Positions 1 to 9,277 of a DNA stretch of 64,000 nucleotides are shown here, piece by piece. The DNA is from Chelatococcus sp. (lineage in GTDB: Bacteria; Pseudomonadota; Alphaproteobacteria; Rhizobiales; Beijerinckiaceae). The notes under the pieces were generated by a model. The model saw only the letters and a program-made list of their open reading frames with translations, was not told the origin of the DNA and did not search any database. Made by a program: the position numbers and the translations under genes. The stretch lies in NCBI GenBank assembly GCA_003248805.1, contig QFQY01000011.1, positions 62,001 to 126,000 on the forward strand, in the 5' to 3' direction. Within the stretch, counting starts at the first letter, position 1, and the number at the start of each line of letters is the position of its first letter.

Positions 1-1026
<1,026 letters not shown>

Positions 1027-1040
1027 GGCTAGCCACAGGC

Positions 1041-1122
1041 GTCATTCTCGGGCTCGTCCCGAGAATCTCATGACCAGACGGAACTGGTTTCCGAGATGAC
1101 CGGGTCGAGCCCGGTCATGACG
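1041..1122. repeat. palindromic intergenic repeat, family A, inside the atp operon
   Basis: Two adjacent inverted repeats fill the atpD-atpC gap: TCTCGGGCTCGTCCCGAGA (1046-1064) and a longer one centred in 1096-1118 with arms ATGACCGGG/CCCGGTCAT. The unit begins GTCATTCTCGGGC and ends in GGTCATGACG. Related units lie at 18921-19024 and 39745-39826. No coding potential is evident; it may form hairpins in the atpD-atpC mRNA. Confidence 0.85.
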
Positions 1123-1141
1123 GGCCGGGGAGAATGACACG

Positions 1142-1555
1142 ATGGCCACTTTCAAGTTCGAACTCGTCTCGCCGGAGCGCATCCTGTTCTCGGGCGATGT
1201 CGTCAGCGTGATCGTTCCGTCCGCCGAGGGCGAGATCACCGTGCTGGCCGGTCACGCGCCGCTGGTCGCGGTGCTGAAGGCCGGCATCGTCTTCGTCCAG
1301 ACGGACGGGGCGAACGGCAAGGAGTTCTTCGTCAATGGCGGCCTCGCCGAGGTCAACCAGACGGCGACGACGATCCTGGCCGAGCAGGCGAGCTTCATCG
1401 AGGATGTCGATGCGGGCGTGCTCGAGCGGGAGATCCTCGCCGCCGAGACGAAGGTCGCGGCCGTGCAGGACGAGGCCGAGAAGCGGCGGCTTCAGGAAGT
1501 CGTCGCGCAGCTGCACGAATTCAAGCATGTCTTCGGTAGCCGCAAGGCGGCGTGA
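1142..1555 (+). CDS. atpC: ATP synthase F1 subunit epsilon
   Basis: Epsilon subunit of F1, part of the central stalk with gamma and an autoinhibitor of ATP hydrolysis. The 137-residue protein starts with the typical FKFELVSPERILFSGD strand, continues with VVSVIVPSAEGEITVLAGHAPL and ends in a helical part, matching the usual epsilon length of 130-140. The start ATG is preceded by a GGGGAG ribosome-binding site at 1129-1134. As the last gene of the atp operon it is followed at once by a strong intrinsic terminator. Confidence 0.97.
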   Translation: MATFKFELVSPERILFSGDVVSVIVPSAEGEITVLAGHAPLVAVLKAGIVFVQTDGANGKEFFVNGGLAEVNQTATTILAEQASFIEDVDAGVLEREILAAETKVAAVQDEAEKRRLQEVVAQLHEFKHVFGSRKAA

Positions 1556-1578
1556 CGGGCTCTCTTCGTCGTCAGATC

Positions 1579-1605
1579 AAAGGCCCCGCGAGGGGCCTTT
1601 TTTAT
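1579..1605 (+). terminator. intrinsic terminator of the atp operon, probably bidirectional
   Basis: A 9-bp stem AAAGGCCCC / GGGGCCTTT with the loop GCGA (1579-1600) runs into a T-tract. On the minus strand the same hairpin overlaps the stop codon of the VOC gene, so it can end transcription from both sides of this convergent gap. Confidence 0.9.
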
Positions 1606-1982
1606 GCGTAGCTGATGAATTCGAGCAGCGAGCCGTCGGGATCGCGGAAATACACGCTTGTTCCCTGGCCACCGCGGCCGAAGCGCGGCACGGGGCCGAG
1701 TTCGACAGGCACGCCGTGCCGCTCGAGATGCGCGATCGCCTCTGCGACCGGGCCGCTCCAGGTGAAGCAGAGGTCGCTGCCGCCAGGCGGGACGGGCAGG
1801 CGTGCGACCGGGCTCGGCGAGAGGCCCGGCCCGTGGCAGTTGAGCTGCGCAGCGCCGATCCGGTAGACGAAGCCGGCGCCGTTGGCGACGATCTCGGCAC
1901 CGATGACGTCGCGATAGAAGGCGTTGGACCGGCCCCAGTCCGAGACATGGATCACGCAGTGATCGAAGGCGATCTTGCTCAT
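1602..1982 (-). CDS. VOC family protein (glyoxalase/dioxygenase superfamily)
   Basis: A 126-residue single-module vicinal oxygen chelate protein. It starts MSKIAFDHCVIHVSDWGRSN, the usual first beta-alpha-beta unit with a metal-ligand His, and ends with GTSVYFRDPDGSLLEFISY, the typical C-terminal signature with the metal-ligand Glu. Members include lyases, dioxygenases and resistance proteins, and the substrate cannot be read from sequence. Its ATG overlaps the TGA of rppH by four bases (1979-1982), so it is translationally coupled to rppH. The alternative upstream start is rejected because it would run through most of rppH in another frame. Confidence 0.88.
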   Translation of the reverse strand: MSKIAFDHCVIHVSDWGRSNAFYRDVIGAEIVANGAGFVYRIGAAQLNCHGPGLSPSPVARLPVPPGGSDLCFTWSGPVAEAIAHLERHGVPVELGPVPRFGRGGQGTSVYFRDPDGSLLEFISYA

Positions 1983-2506
1983 CGGGAGCTCCCGGAGAGG
2001 GTGACGGGAATCGCGAAGGCTTCGAACGCCGCCGCGACCTTCTCGTAGACCGGCCGCTTGAACGGCGTGATCAGCGCGGGCATCTCGCGCAGCGGCCGCC
2101 AGCGCCAGTCGCTGAATTCCGGCGGTTCGTCGCCGTTCGGCTTGCCGATGTCGATCTCGGCCTCCTCGCCGGTGAAACGGAAGGCGGCCCAGCGCTGGCG
2201 CTGGCCGCGGAAGGCGGTGAGCTTGTGCGGAGGACCGGCATAGGGCGGGAAGTCGTATTCCCACCACTCGTCCGTCACGGCGAGCAGATCGGCACTGGTG
2301 ACGCCGGTCTCCTCCTCCAGCTCCCGCCGGGCCGCCGCGACGATGTCCTCGTCGGGGTCGATGCCGCCCTGGGGCATCTGCCAGTCATGCCCCGGCAGCA
2401 CGATCTCCGGCCCCGCGCTATGCGAGCGCCCGGCGAAGACGAGGCCCTCCCGGTTGAAGAGGGCGATGCCGACATTGGGGCGGTAGGGGAGGGGCGGCTG
2501 CGTCAT
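1979..2506 (-). CDS. rppH: RNA pyrophosphohydrolase (Nudix)
   Basis: Nudix hydrolase that removes 5'-terminal pyrophosphate from RNA to start decay, also known in this group as IalA or a dinucleoside polyphosphate hydrolase. The 175 residues begin with the family signature PYRPNVGIALFNREGLVFAGR, followed by a complete Nudix box at residues 47-69 (G-x5-E-x7-REL-x-EE-x-GV). The WEYDFP segment and the C-terminal FKRPVYEKV are also typical of RppH. The length agrees with alphaproteobacterial RppH (about 160-175). It heads a two-gene unit with the VOC protein. Confidence 0.93.
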   Translation of the reverse strand: MTQPPLPYRPNVGIALFNREGLVFAGRSHSAGPEIVLPGHDWQMPQGGIDPDEDIVAAARRELEEETGVTSADLLAVTDEWWEYDFPPYAGPPHKLTAFRGQRQRWAAFRFTGEEAEIDIGKPNGDEPPEFSDWRWRPLREMPALITPFKRPVYEKVAAAFEAFAIPVTLSGSSR

Positions 2507-2520
2507 TCGACCTGCATAAC

Positions 2521-2599
2521 GTCATTGCGAGCGATAGCGAAGCAATCCAGCCGTTCGCTCGGGGCTGGATTGCTTCGTCGCTGCGCTCCTCGCAATGAC
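2521..2599. repeat. palindromic intergenic repeat, family B
   Basis: An imperfect inverted repeat of about 79 bp. GTCATTGCGAGCGATAGCGA pairs with TCGTCGCTGCGCTCCTCGCAATGAC, and AGCAATCCAG pairs with CTGGATTGCT. It lies between putA (3' end) and rppH (5' end). I recall this 'attgcgagcg...gaagcaatcc' type as common between genes in Rhizobiales genomes. Only one copy is present in this window. Confidence 0.8.
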
Positions 2600-2609
2600 G
2601 GCGGCGGGC

Positions 2610-5600
2610 CTATTCCCCCGTCGCGATCAGGGTCGCGTTGCCGCCGGCGGCGGCGGTGTTGACCGTCACGGTCTGCTCGGTGACGAAGCGTGTCAGGTAG
2701 TTCGGGCCGCCGGCCTTGGGCCCGGTGCCCGAGAGGCCGTGGCCGCCGAAGGGCTGCACGCCGACGACCGCGCCGATGATGTTGCGGTTCACATAGATGT
2801 TGCCGGTGGAGAGCCGGCTCGTCACGCGCTCGACCGTGGCCTCGATGCGCGAATGCACGCCGAGCGTCAGCCCGTAGCCGGTCTCGTCGATCTCGGAGAT
2901 GACCCTGTCGAGCTCCCCGGCCTTCCAGCGCACGACATGCAGGATGGGGCCGAAATGCTCGCGGTCGAGATCGGCGATCCTGTCGAGGGCGATCACATGC
3001 GGGGCGACATAGGTGCCGCCGAGCGCGGGGACCTGACCTGCCCAGGACACCTTGCCGAGCTTGCGCATCGCCTCGACATGGGCGTCGAGCCTGGCCTTGG
3101 CGGCGGCGTCGATCACCGGGCCGACATGGGTCTCGACCTTGCGCGGATCGCCGAGCCTCAGCTCGCGCGCCGCGCCGGTGATCATCTCGACCATCCTGTC
3201 GGCGACGTCCTCCTGCACCACGAGCAGGCGGAGCGCCGAGCAGCGCTGGCCGGCGGAGCGGAAGGCCGACATGACCACGTCGTCGGAGACCTGCTCCGGC
3301 AGCGCGGTGGCATCGACGATCATCGCGTTGAGGCCGCCGGTCTCGGCGATCAGCGGCACGATCGGGCCGTCCTTGGCGGCGAGAGCGCGGTTGATCGCGC
3401 GGGCGGTGGCGGTCGAGCCGGTGAAGGCGACGCCGGCGACGGCCGGGTGGCCGATGAGCGCCGCACCGACCGCGCCATCGCCCGGTACGAGATGCAGCGC
3501 GGTCGGGGGCACGCCGGCCTCGTGCAGCAGGGCGACGGCGACGGCGGCGATCAGCGGCGTCTGCGGCGCGGGCTTGGCGACGACGCTGTTGCCGGCGACG
3601 AGCGCCGCGGCGACCTGGCCGGTGAAGATGGCGAGCGGGAAGTTCCACGGCGCGATGCAGACGAAAGGACCGCGCCCGCGCAGAACGAGATGGTTCGATT
3701 CGCCGGTCGGGCCTGGCAGGCTGGTCGGTTCGGCGAGCTTCGCCTCGGCCTCCGCCGCGTAGTAGCGGCAGAAGTCGACCGTCTCGCGCACCTCCGAGAT
3801 GGCGTCGTCGATGGTCTTGCCGGCCTCCGTCTGGAGCAGGGCGATCAGCAGCCCCTGGCGCGCTTCCATCATGTCGGCGGCCTTGCGCAGCGCGGCGGCG
3901 CGGATGCGCGCGGGCGTCTCGCTCCAGCCCTTGAATCCGGCCTTCGCGGCCGCCATGGCCTGCGCCGCGATGGCGGCATCCGCCTCGCCGACCCTGCCGA
4001 TCACGGTGTTGTCGATCGGCGACCTGACGTCGCGCGGCAGGCCCGCGAGCGCCTTGCCGTCGATGACGGGCTTCGCCTCCGGGAAAGGCTTGCCGGCCGC
4101 AGAGGCGATCTCCTTCAGCAAGGCGGCGAGACTGGCCTCGTGGCCGAGCTCGACACCCGCCGAATTGCGCCGCGACGGCCCGTAGAGCTCCGCGGGCAGG
4201 GGGATGCGGCGGTTGCGGGCCGCGCCGGCGTTGCCGACGATGTCGGCCGGCGGCACGAGCAGTTCCGCGACCGGCACGTCGGGGTCGCCCGAGAGGCTGA
4301 CGAAGGACGAGTTCGCGCCGTTCTCGAGCAGGCGGCGCACGAGATAGGCGAGCAGATCCTGGTGGCCGCCGACCGGCGCGTAGGTGCGGCAGGCGAAGCC
4401 CTCCTTGCCGGAGAGCAGCTTCTCGTAGAGCGGTTCGCCCATGCCGTGCAGGCGCTGGAACTCGAACCCGTCCGAGCCGCCCGCCATCTCGGCGACGGTG
4501 GCGAGGGTGAGCGCGTTATGCGTCGCGAACTGCGGAATGATGCGCGGGCGCAGCGCCAGGAGCTGGGCCGCGCAGTGCTCGTAGTTGAGGTCGGTCATCG
4601 CCTTGCGGGTGAAGACCGGATAGTCGGCCAGGCCGCGTTCCTGGGCGCGCTTGAGCTCGGTGTCCCAGTAGGCGCCCTTGACGAGCCGCACCATCATGCG
4701 CCGGTCATGGGCCTCCGCCAGCGCCCCGATATGGGCGATCACGGCCGAGGCGCGCTTCTGGTAGGCTTGGATCGCGAGGCCGAATCCGTCCCAGCCGGCG
4801 AGCGAGGGGTCCGCCACCACGGCGTCGATGACGTCGAGGGAGAGTTCGAGACGGTCGGCCTCCTCGGCGTCGACGGTGAAGTTGAGGTCGTAGCGCTTCG
4901 CCTGCCGGGCGAGCTCGATCACCTTGGGGGTCAGCTCCGCCAGCACGCGCTCGTGGTTGGTGGCGTCGTAGCGCGGATGCAGCGCCGAGAGCTTGACCGA
5001 GATGCCCGGGCGGTTCGGCAGCGCGTCGTTGCCGGCCGAGCGGCCGATGGCGTCGATCGCGGCGGCGTAGGATGCGAAATATCGCTCCGCGTCGTCCTGC
5101 GTGCGCGCGCCTTCGCCCAGCATGTCGAAGGAGTAGCGATAGAGTCGGCCAGACGTGGAATTTGCGCGCTTCAGCGCTTCCTGGATCGTCTGGCCGAGCA
5201 CGAAATGGTTGCCCATCACGCGCATGGCCTGCCGCGTCGCGGTGCGCACGGCCGGGAGCCCCAGCCGCTTGGCGAGGCCGGCGACGATGCCGGTCGGCGT
5301 CTCGCCCGGCTGGATGACGCGGGCGGTGACGCCGAGCGCCCAGGCCGAGGCGGAGATCAGGAAGGCGTCCGACTTCGCCTCGTGGCGGGCGAAATCGCCC
5401 TGGCCGAGCTTGTCCTCGATCAACCGGTCGGCGGTGGCGGAATCGGGCACGCGCAGCAGCGCCTCGGCCAGGACCATCAGCGCCAGGCCCTCGCGGGTGG
5501 ACAGGGAGTATTCGCGCAGCAGCTCCTCGATGCCGCCGAGCCCGGCCTTGCGCGTGCGGATGGCCTCGACCAGCCCGGCGGCGCGCGTGTCGATGCGGGC

Positions 5601-5723
5601 CTTGGCGGCGGGATCGCGGCGGGCGCCGGCCAGCAGGCGCTCGGCGAGCACCCCGTCATCCTCCGCGAAGGGGGCGCGGAACGGGGGCAGGGCCTGCGCC
5701 TTGGCGCCGAGGGGGAGGGCCAT
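2610..5723 (-). CDS. putA: bifunctional proline dehydrogenase / L-glutamate-gamma-semialdehyde dehydrogenase PutA
   Basis: Converts proline to glutamate in two steps: FAD-dependent proline dehydrogenase (about residues 140-450), then NAD-dependent P5C dehydrogenase (about 530-1020). The first half shows RLYRYSFDMLGEGARTQDDA and the RLVKGAYWDTE barrel motif. The second half has PWNFPLAIFTGQVAAAL, the general-base Glu in ETGGLNAM (near 791) and the nucleophile in SAGQRCSALR (near 826). At 1037 residues it lacks the N-terminal ribbon-helix-helix DNA-binding domain of the ~1300-residue enteric PutA, so it should be a pure enzyme and regulation falls to the divergent Lrp-type gene next to it. The start ATG is at 5721-5723. 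Confidence 0.97.
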   Translation of the reverse strand: MALPLGAKAQALPPFRAPFAEDDGVLAERLLAGARRDPAAKARIDTRAAGLVEAIRTRKAGLGGIEELLREYSLSTREGLALMVLAEALLRVPDSATADRLIEDKLGQGDFARHEAKSDAFLISASAWALGVTARVIQPGETPTGIVAGLAKRLGLPAVRTATRQAMRVMGNHFVLGQTIQEALKRANSTSGRLYRYSFDMLGEGARTQDDAERYFASYAAAIDAIGRSAGNDALPNRPGISVKLSALHPRYDATNHERVLAELTPKVIELARQAKRYDLNFTVDAEEADRLELSLDVIDAVVADPSLAGWDGFGLAIQAYQKRASAVIAHIGALAEAHDRRMMVRLVKGAYWDTELKRAQERGLADYPVFTRKAMTDLNYEHCAAQLLALRPRIIPQFATHNALTLATVAEMAGGSDGFEFQRLHGMGEPLYEKLLSGKEGFACRTYAPVGGHQDLLAYLVRRLLENGANSSFVSLSGDPDVPVAELLVPPADIVGNAGAARNRRIPLPAELYGPSRRNSAGVELGHEASLAALLKEIASAAGKPFPEAKPVIDGKALAGLPRDVRSPIDNTVIGRVGEADAAIAAQAMAAAKAGFKGWSETPARIRAAALRKAADMMEARQGLLIALLQTEAGKTIDDAISEVRETVDFCRYYAAEAEAKLAEPTSLPGPTGESNHLVLRGRGPFVCIAPWNFPLAIFTGQVAAALVAGNSVVAKPAPQTPLIAAVAVALLHEAGVPPTALHLVPGDGAVGAALIGHPAVAGVAFTGSTATARAINRALAAKDGPIVPLIAETGGLNAMIVDATALPEQVSDDVVMSAFRSAGQRCSALRLLVVQEDVADRMVEMITGAARELRLGDPRKVETHVGPVIDAAAKARLDAHVEAMRKLGKVSWAGQVPALGGTYVAPHVIALDRIADLDREHFGPILHVVRWKAGELDRVISEIDETGYGLTLGVHSRIEATVERVTSRLSTGNIYVNRNIIGAVVGVQPFGGHGLSGTGPKAGGPNYLTRFVTEQTVTVNTAAAGGNATLIATGE

Positions 5724-5799
5724 CGAAGGGGCTCCATGAGACAGTCGGGATGATCTGAAGAATCATCCGCCATAGGCCGCATATCAACCGATTGTTTTG

Positions 5800-5811
5800 C
5801 GGATAGATCCG
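5800..5811. promoter_or_regulatory. candidate operator between putA and its regulator
   Basis: A 12-bp perfect palindrome CGGATAGATCCG lies in the AT-rich divergent gap between putA and the Lrp/AsnC gene, just upstream of a TATATT hexamer (5812-5817) that could be a -10 element for the regulator. Lrp-type regulators usually bind such gaps. The assignment is inference from position and symmetry. Confidence 0.35.
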
Positions 5812-5853
5812 TATATTTCTTCGTCGATTGATCTTATGGCAGGAAAAAATACC

Positions 5854-6309
5854 ATGCTCGACCGTACCGACCGCCGCATCCTGTCCCTGCTGCAATCCGA
5901 CGGCCGGATCGCCGGTGTCGAGCTCGCCGAAAAGGTCGGTCTTTCTCCGACCGCGACGGGCGAGCGGCTGAAGCGCCTGGCGCGCGAGGGCTATGTCACG
6001 GGCTATCGCGCGATCCTCGATCCGCTGAAGCTCGGGCTCAATCTGCTGGTCTTCGTCGAGGTCTATCTCGACAAGACGACACCCGATGCGTTCGAGCGTT
6101 TCGCCGCCGCGGTGAAGCGCGCGCCGGAGGTGCTGGAGTGCCATATGGTCGCCGGCGGCTTCGATTATCTGGTGAAGACCCGCGTCGCCGACATGAACGC
6201 CTATCGCCGCTTCCTGGGCGAGGTGCTGCTCGCCCTGCCCGCCGTCCGCGAAACCCGCACCTATGCGGTGATGGAGGAGGTCAAGACCGACGGCGCGTTG
6301 CCGCTTTAG
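5854..6309 (+). CDS. Lrp/AsnC family transcriptional regulator, probable activator of putA
   Basis: A 151-residue feast/famine regulator. It has an N-terminal winged HTH (MLDRTDRRILSLLQSDGR, then AEKVGLSPTATGERLKRL) and a C-terminal RAM ligand-binding domain (VFVEVYLD, ECHMVAGGFDYLVKTRVADM). The start at 5854 is preferred because AGGA lies 9 bp upstream and Lrp proteins normally begin a few residues before LDxxDxxIL. An in-frame ATG at 5836 and a TTG at 5797 lack such sites. It is divergent from putA, the usual arrangement of PutR in Rhizobium and Agrobacterium, where the protein senses proline and activates putA. That role is inferred from context. Confidence 0.87.
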   Translation: MLDRTDRRILSLLQSDGRIAGVELAEKVGLSPTATGERLKRLAREGYVTGYRAILDPLKLGLNLLVFVEVYLDKTTPDAFERFAAAVKRAPEVLECHMVAGGFDYLVKTRVADMNAYRRFLGEVLLALPAVRETRTYAVMEEVKTDGALPL

Positions 6310-6483
6310 ACACTCGTCTAATCTGCCCAATCGCTAGGCAAATCGTGAGCCGCGCGAGAGCTTTTCGGCTTGACCCCCCGTCAGCTTGCGCCAGTCTCGA
6401 ACAACCTTCATGCGGCACGGTGCTTGCTCCGCCGGGCCGTGCCCTCGCCGCGCCCTAGCCTCGTCGCCAGTCCGGAGTTCGCG

Positions 6484-7539
6484 ATGTTCAAGCTGTCCCG
6501 ATCCCTCGCCAAGCTGCCCTCGCGGCGGGGCCTCCTGAGCGGAGCGATGGGGGCCGCCGCGGCGCTGCTGGGCGGCCTCCTGCCCGCCCAGGCACAGACC
6601 CCCGTGCGCTTCACGCTGGACTGGCGCTTCGAGGGGCCGGCCGCGCTGTTCCTGATGGCGCAGGAGAAGGGCTACTTCAAAGCCGAGGGGCTCGACGTCA
6701 CCATCGACACCGGCAACGGCTCGCGCGAGGCGATCCCGCGCGTGGCCTCCGGCACCTACGACGCCGGCTTCGGCGACGTGAACTCGCTGATCCGCTTCCG
6801 CGACGAGAATCCCACCGTCGATCTCAAGGCGGTGATGATGGTCTACGACAAGCCGCCCTTCTCGATCGTCGGGCGCAAGAGCCGCGGCATCAGCGCCGAT
6901 GCGAAGAGCCTGGAGGGCAAGAAGTTCGGCGCGCCGGCCGCTGACGGCGCCTTCGCGCAGTGGCCGATCTTCAAGGCGGTCAACAAGCTCGACGACAGCA
7001 AGATGCGGATGGAGAATGTCGGCTTTCCGGTGCGCGAGCCGATGCTGGCCTCGGGCGAGGTCGACGCCGTCTTCGGCTTCGCCATCTCCTCCTACATCAA
7101 CCTGAAGTCGCGCGGCGTTCCGGTCGACGACATCGTCGTCATGTTGATGTCGGATTATGGCGTCGAGCTTTACGGCAATGTCGTGATGGTCTCGCCGAAA
7201 TTCATGGCGGAGAAGCCGGAGGCCGTGCGCGGCCTGCTGCGCGCCATCACCAAGAGCGTCCGGGACACCATTGCGGACCCGGCGCTCGGGGCCCAGCTCG
7301 TGATCAAGCGCAACGACGTCGCCAAGCTGGATGTCGAGCTCGAGCGCCTGAAGATGACGCTGGATCAGAACGTCGTGACCCCCTGGGTCAAGGTCAACGG
7401 CTTCGGCGGCATCGACAAGGCGCGCTGGGAGCGCGCGCTCGACCAGATCGCCCTGACCGCGCCGTTCAAGGACCGGGCCCGCGCCGGCGATGCGTTCGTC
7501 GACAGCTTCCTGCCGGCTTCGGCGGAGCGCGTGTTCTGA
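6484..7539 (+). CDS. ABC transporter substrate-binding protein, NMT1/ThiY-SsuA type
   Basis: Periplasmic ligand-binding protein of 351 residues. The N-terminus MFKLSRSLAKLPSRRGLLSG followed by an Ala/Leu-rich stretch ending PAQAQ is a signal peptide; the SRRGLLSG core resembles a twin-arginine signal. The mature part opens VRFTLDWRFEGPAALFLMAQEKGYF, the hallmark of the NMT1/ThiY family that binds pyrimidine precursors, aromatic sulfonates and similar small ligands. The start is set by GGAG at 6474-6477, 6 bp before ATG. The ATPase gene overlaps its stop codon and a permease follows, forming a complete importer. The ligand cannot be assigned. Confidence 0.9.
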   Translation: MFKLSRSLAKLPSRRGLLSGAMGAAAALLGGLLPAQAQTPVRFTLDWRFEGPAALFLMAQEKGYFKAEGLDVTIDTGNGSREAIPRVASGTYDAGFGDVNSLIRFRDENPTVDLKAVMMVYDKPPFSIVGRKSRGISADAKSLEGKKFGAPAADGAFAQWPIFKAVNKLDDSKMRMENVGFPVREPMLASGEVDAVFGFAISSYINLKSRGVPVDDIVVMLMSDYGVELYGNVVMVSPKFMAEKPEAVRGLLRAITKSVRDTIADPALGAQLVIKRNDVAKLDVELERLKMTLDQNVVTPWVKVNGFGGIDKARWERALDQIALTAPFKDRARAGDAFVDSFLPASAERVF

Positions 7540-8324
7540 CCGCCTTCGTCGAACTCCGCGACGTCACCCATGTCTATGGCGGCGGCGACGGGCCGCCTGC
7601 GGTCGACGGACTGTCGCTGACGATCCGCGAAGGCGAGTTCGCGGCCATCGTCGGCCCCTCGGGCTGCGGCAAGTCGACCATGATGAAGCTCGCCACGGGG
7701 CTCCAGCGGCCGAAGAGCGGTTCGGTCGTCGTCGCCGGGCGCGAGGTCGCCGAGCCGCTCAAGATCACCGGCATGGCCTTCCAGAACCCGGTGATGCTGC
7801 CCTGGCGCACGACGCTGCAGAACCTGCTGCTGCCGCTGGAGATCGTGCAGCCGCATCGTTCGCGCCTGCGCGCTCACAAGGCCGACTATGTCGCGCGCGC
7901 CGAGGCGCTGCTGGAGACGGTGGGCCTCAAGGGCATGGGCGCGAAATTTCCCTGGCAGCTCTCCGGCGGCATGCAGCAGCGCGCCTCGCTGTGCCGGTCG
8001 CTGATCCACGAGCCGAAGCTGCTCATGCTGGACGAGCCCTTCGGCGCGCTCGACGCCTTCACCCGCGAGGAGCTCTGGTGCGTGATCCGCGACCTGCATG
8101 CGCAGCGCGGGATCACGGTGATCCTGGTGACGCACGACCTGCGCGAGGCGGTGTTCCTGGCCGATCGCGTCTTCTGCATGTCGGCGCGCCCCGGGCGCGT
8201 TATCGCCGAGCGCGAGATCGGCTTCGCCCGACCGCGCGACCTCGAGCTGACCTACACGCCGGAATTCGCCGGGATCGTGCACGAGTTGCGTGGGCACATC
8301 CGCGAGGCGAGGGCGGCGGCATGA
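7536..8324 (+). CDS. ABC transporter ATP-binding protein (probable CTG start)
   Basis: ATPase of the nitrate/sulfonate/taurine-type importer family, about 262 residues. Walker A is GPSGCGKST, the Q-loop FQNPVMLPWRTTLQN, the signature LSGGMQQR, Walker B LLMLDEPFGALD and the H-loop VTHD. The start is odd. Between the end of the preceding gene and the conserved first strand (AFVELRDVTHVYGG) there is no in-frame ATG, GTG or TTG, and the first internal ATGs come after Walker A. A CTG at 7536 overlaps the TGA of the substrate-binding gene and has GGAG at 7524-7527, 8 bp upstream, so I infer a CTG start with translational coupling. Confidence 0.88.
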   Translation: MTAFVELRDVTHVYGGGDGPPAVDGLSLTIREGEFAAIVGPSGCGKSTMMKLATGLQRPKSGSVVVAGREVAEPLKITGMAFQNPVMLPWRTTLQNLLLPLEIVQPHRSRLRAHKADYVARAEALLETVGLKGMGAKFPWQLSGGMQQRASLCRSLIHEPKLLMLDEPFGALDAFTREELWCVIRDLHAQRGITVILVTHDLREAVFLADRVFCMSARPGRVIAEREIGFARPRDLELTYTPEFAGIVHELRGHIREARAAA

Positions 8325-8361
8325 GGTGGCACGGGATCGGCCCACACATTTCCGTGACCTC

Positions 8362-8476
8362 AGCCCTCATCCTGAGGAGCGCCGGAGGCGCGTCTCGAAG
8401 GATTTCCCAGATGGCTCCAGAGTCTCCTGAAGCATCCTTCGAGACGCCGCTAGCGCGGCTCCTCAGGACGAGGGCT
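8362..8476. repeat. palindromic intergenic repeat, family C, copy 1 (inside an ABC operon)
   Basis: Long inverted repeat. The left end AGCCCTCATCCTGAGG pairs with the right end CCTCAGGACGAGGGCT, and GCGTCTCGAAGGAT pairs with ATCCTTCGAGACGC further in. It separates the ATPase gene from its permease gene. Close relatives are at 27756-27881 and 33937-34057. Confidence 0.88.
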
Positions 8477-8493
8477 CGACGGGTGGCAACGGC

Positions 8494-9264
8494 ATGAAGC
8501 GCTCCGTCCGGCTCAAGCTGGCACCCTATCTGTTCACCGTGGCGTTCTTCGCGCTGTGGGAGATCGCCTGCCGGGCGCTCTCGGTTTCGAGCTTCGTGCT
8601 GCCGCCGCCCTCGGCGATCTGGAAGGCGCTGGTCGAGTACCAGAAGCCGCTCTTCACCAACGCGCTGCACACGCTCTGGATGACCTCCGCCGGATTCGCG
8701 CTGTCGATCGTGTTCGGGCTGGCGCTCGGGCTTCTGGTCGGCTCGTCTCGATGGCTGCATGCGGGCCTGAACCCGCTGCTGGTCGGCTTCAACTCGATTC
8801 CCAAGGTCGCCGTCGTGCCGATCCTGGTGATCTGGTTCGGTGTCGGCTGGCTGCCGCCGGTGCTGACCGCCTTCGTGATCTCGTTCTTCCCGATCGTCGT
8901 GAACGTCGCGACCGGGCTCGCGACGATCGAGCCGGAGACCGAGGACGTGCTGAAGGCGCTCGGCGCCAGCCGCTTCGACATCATGGTCAAGGTCGGGATT
9001 CCGCGCTCGCTGCCCTATTTCTTCGGGGCGCTCAAGGTCGCGATCACGCTGGCCTATGTCGGCTCGGTCATCGGCGAGCAGAACGCCGCGAATTTCGGGC
9101 TCGGCAACCTGATCACGCGCGCCTCGGCCGATTTCAACGTGCCGCTGATCTTCGCGGCGCTGCTCGTCCTGGCCGTGCTCGGCATCTTCCTCGTGGTGAT
9201 CGTCGACATGGTCGAGAACCGGACGACCGGCTGGGCCAAGCGCTCGCAGATGGCGGCGGGCTGA
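8494..9264 (+). CDS. ABC transporter permease (SsuC/TauC type)
   Basis: Inner-membrane permease of 256 residues with about six hydrophobic segments and the EAA-type cytoplasmic loop EDVLKALGASRFDIMVKVGIPRSLPYFFGALKVAI. It fits the BPD_transp_1 domain of nitrate/sulfonate/bicarbonate importers. The ATG at 8494 precedes MKRSVRLKLAPYLF, a positively charged leader into the first membrane helix. It completes the importer with the two upstream genes, although a 169-bp gap with a palindromic repeat separates it from the ATPase, so its expression may be uncoupled from theirs. Confidence 0.92.
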   Translation: MKRSVRLKLAPYLFTVAFFALWEIACRALSVSSFVLPPPSAIWKALVEYQKPLFTNALHTLWMTSAGFALSIVFGLALGLLVGSSRWLHAGLNPLLVGFNSIPKVAVVPILVIWFGVGWLPPVLTAFVISFFPIVVNVATGLATIEPETEDVLKALGASRFDIMVKVGIPRSLPYFFGALKVAITLAYVGSVIGEQNAANFGLGNLITRASADFNVPLIFAALLVLAVLGIFLVVIVDMVENRTTGWAKRSQMAAG

Positions 9265-9277
9265 GATCGCGTCCGGC

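Noticed and set aside
2595..5753. Very long open frame opposite putA (over 1000 codons, plus strand)
   Set aside because: Shadow of putA caused by high GC; composition is Arg/Gly/Asp/His-rich with no domain, and putA on the other strand is unmistakable.
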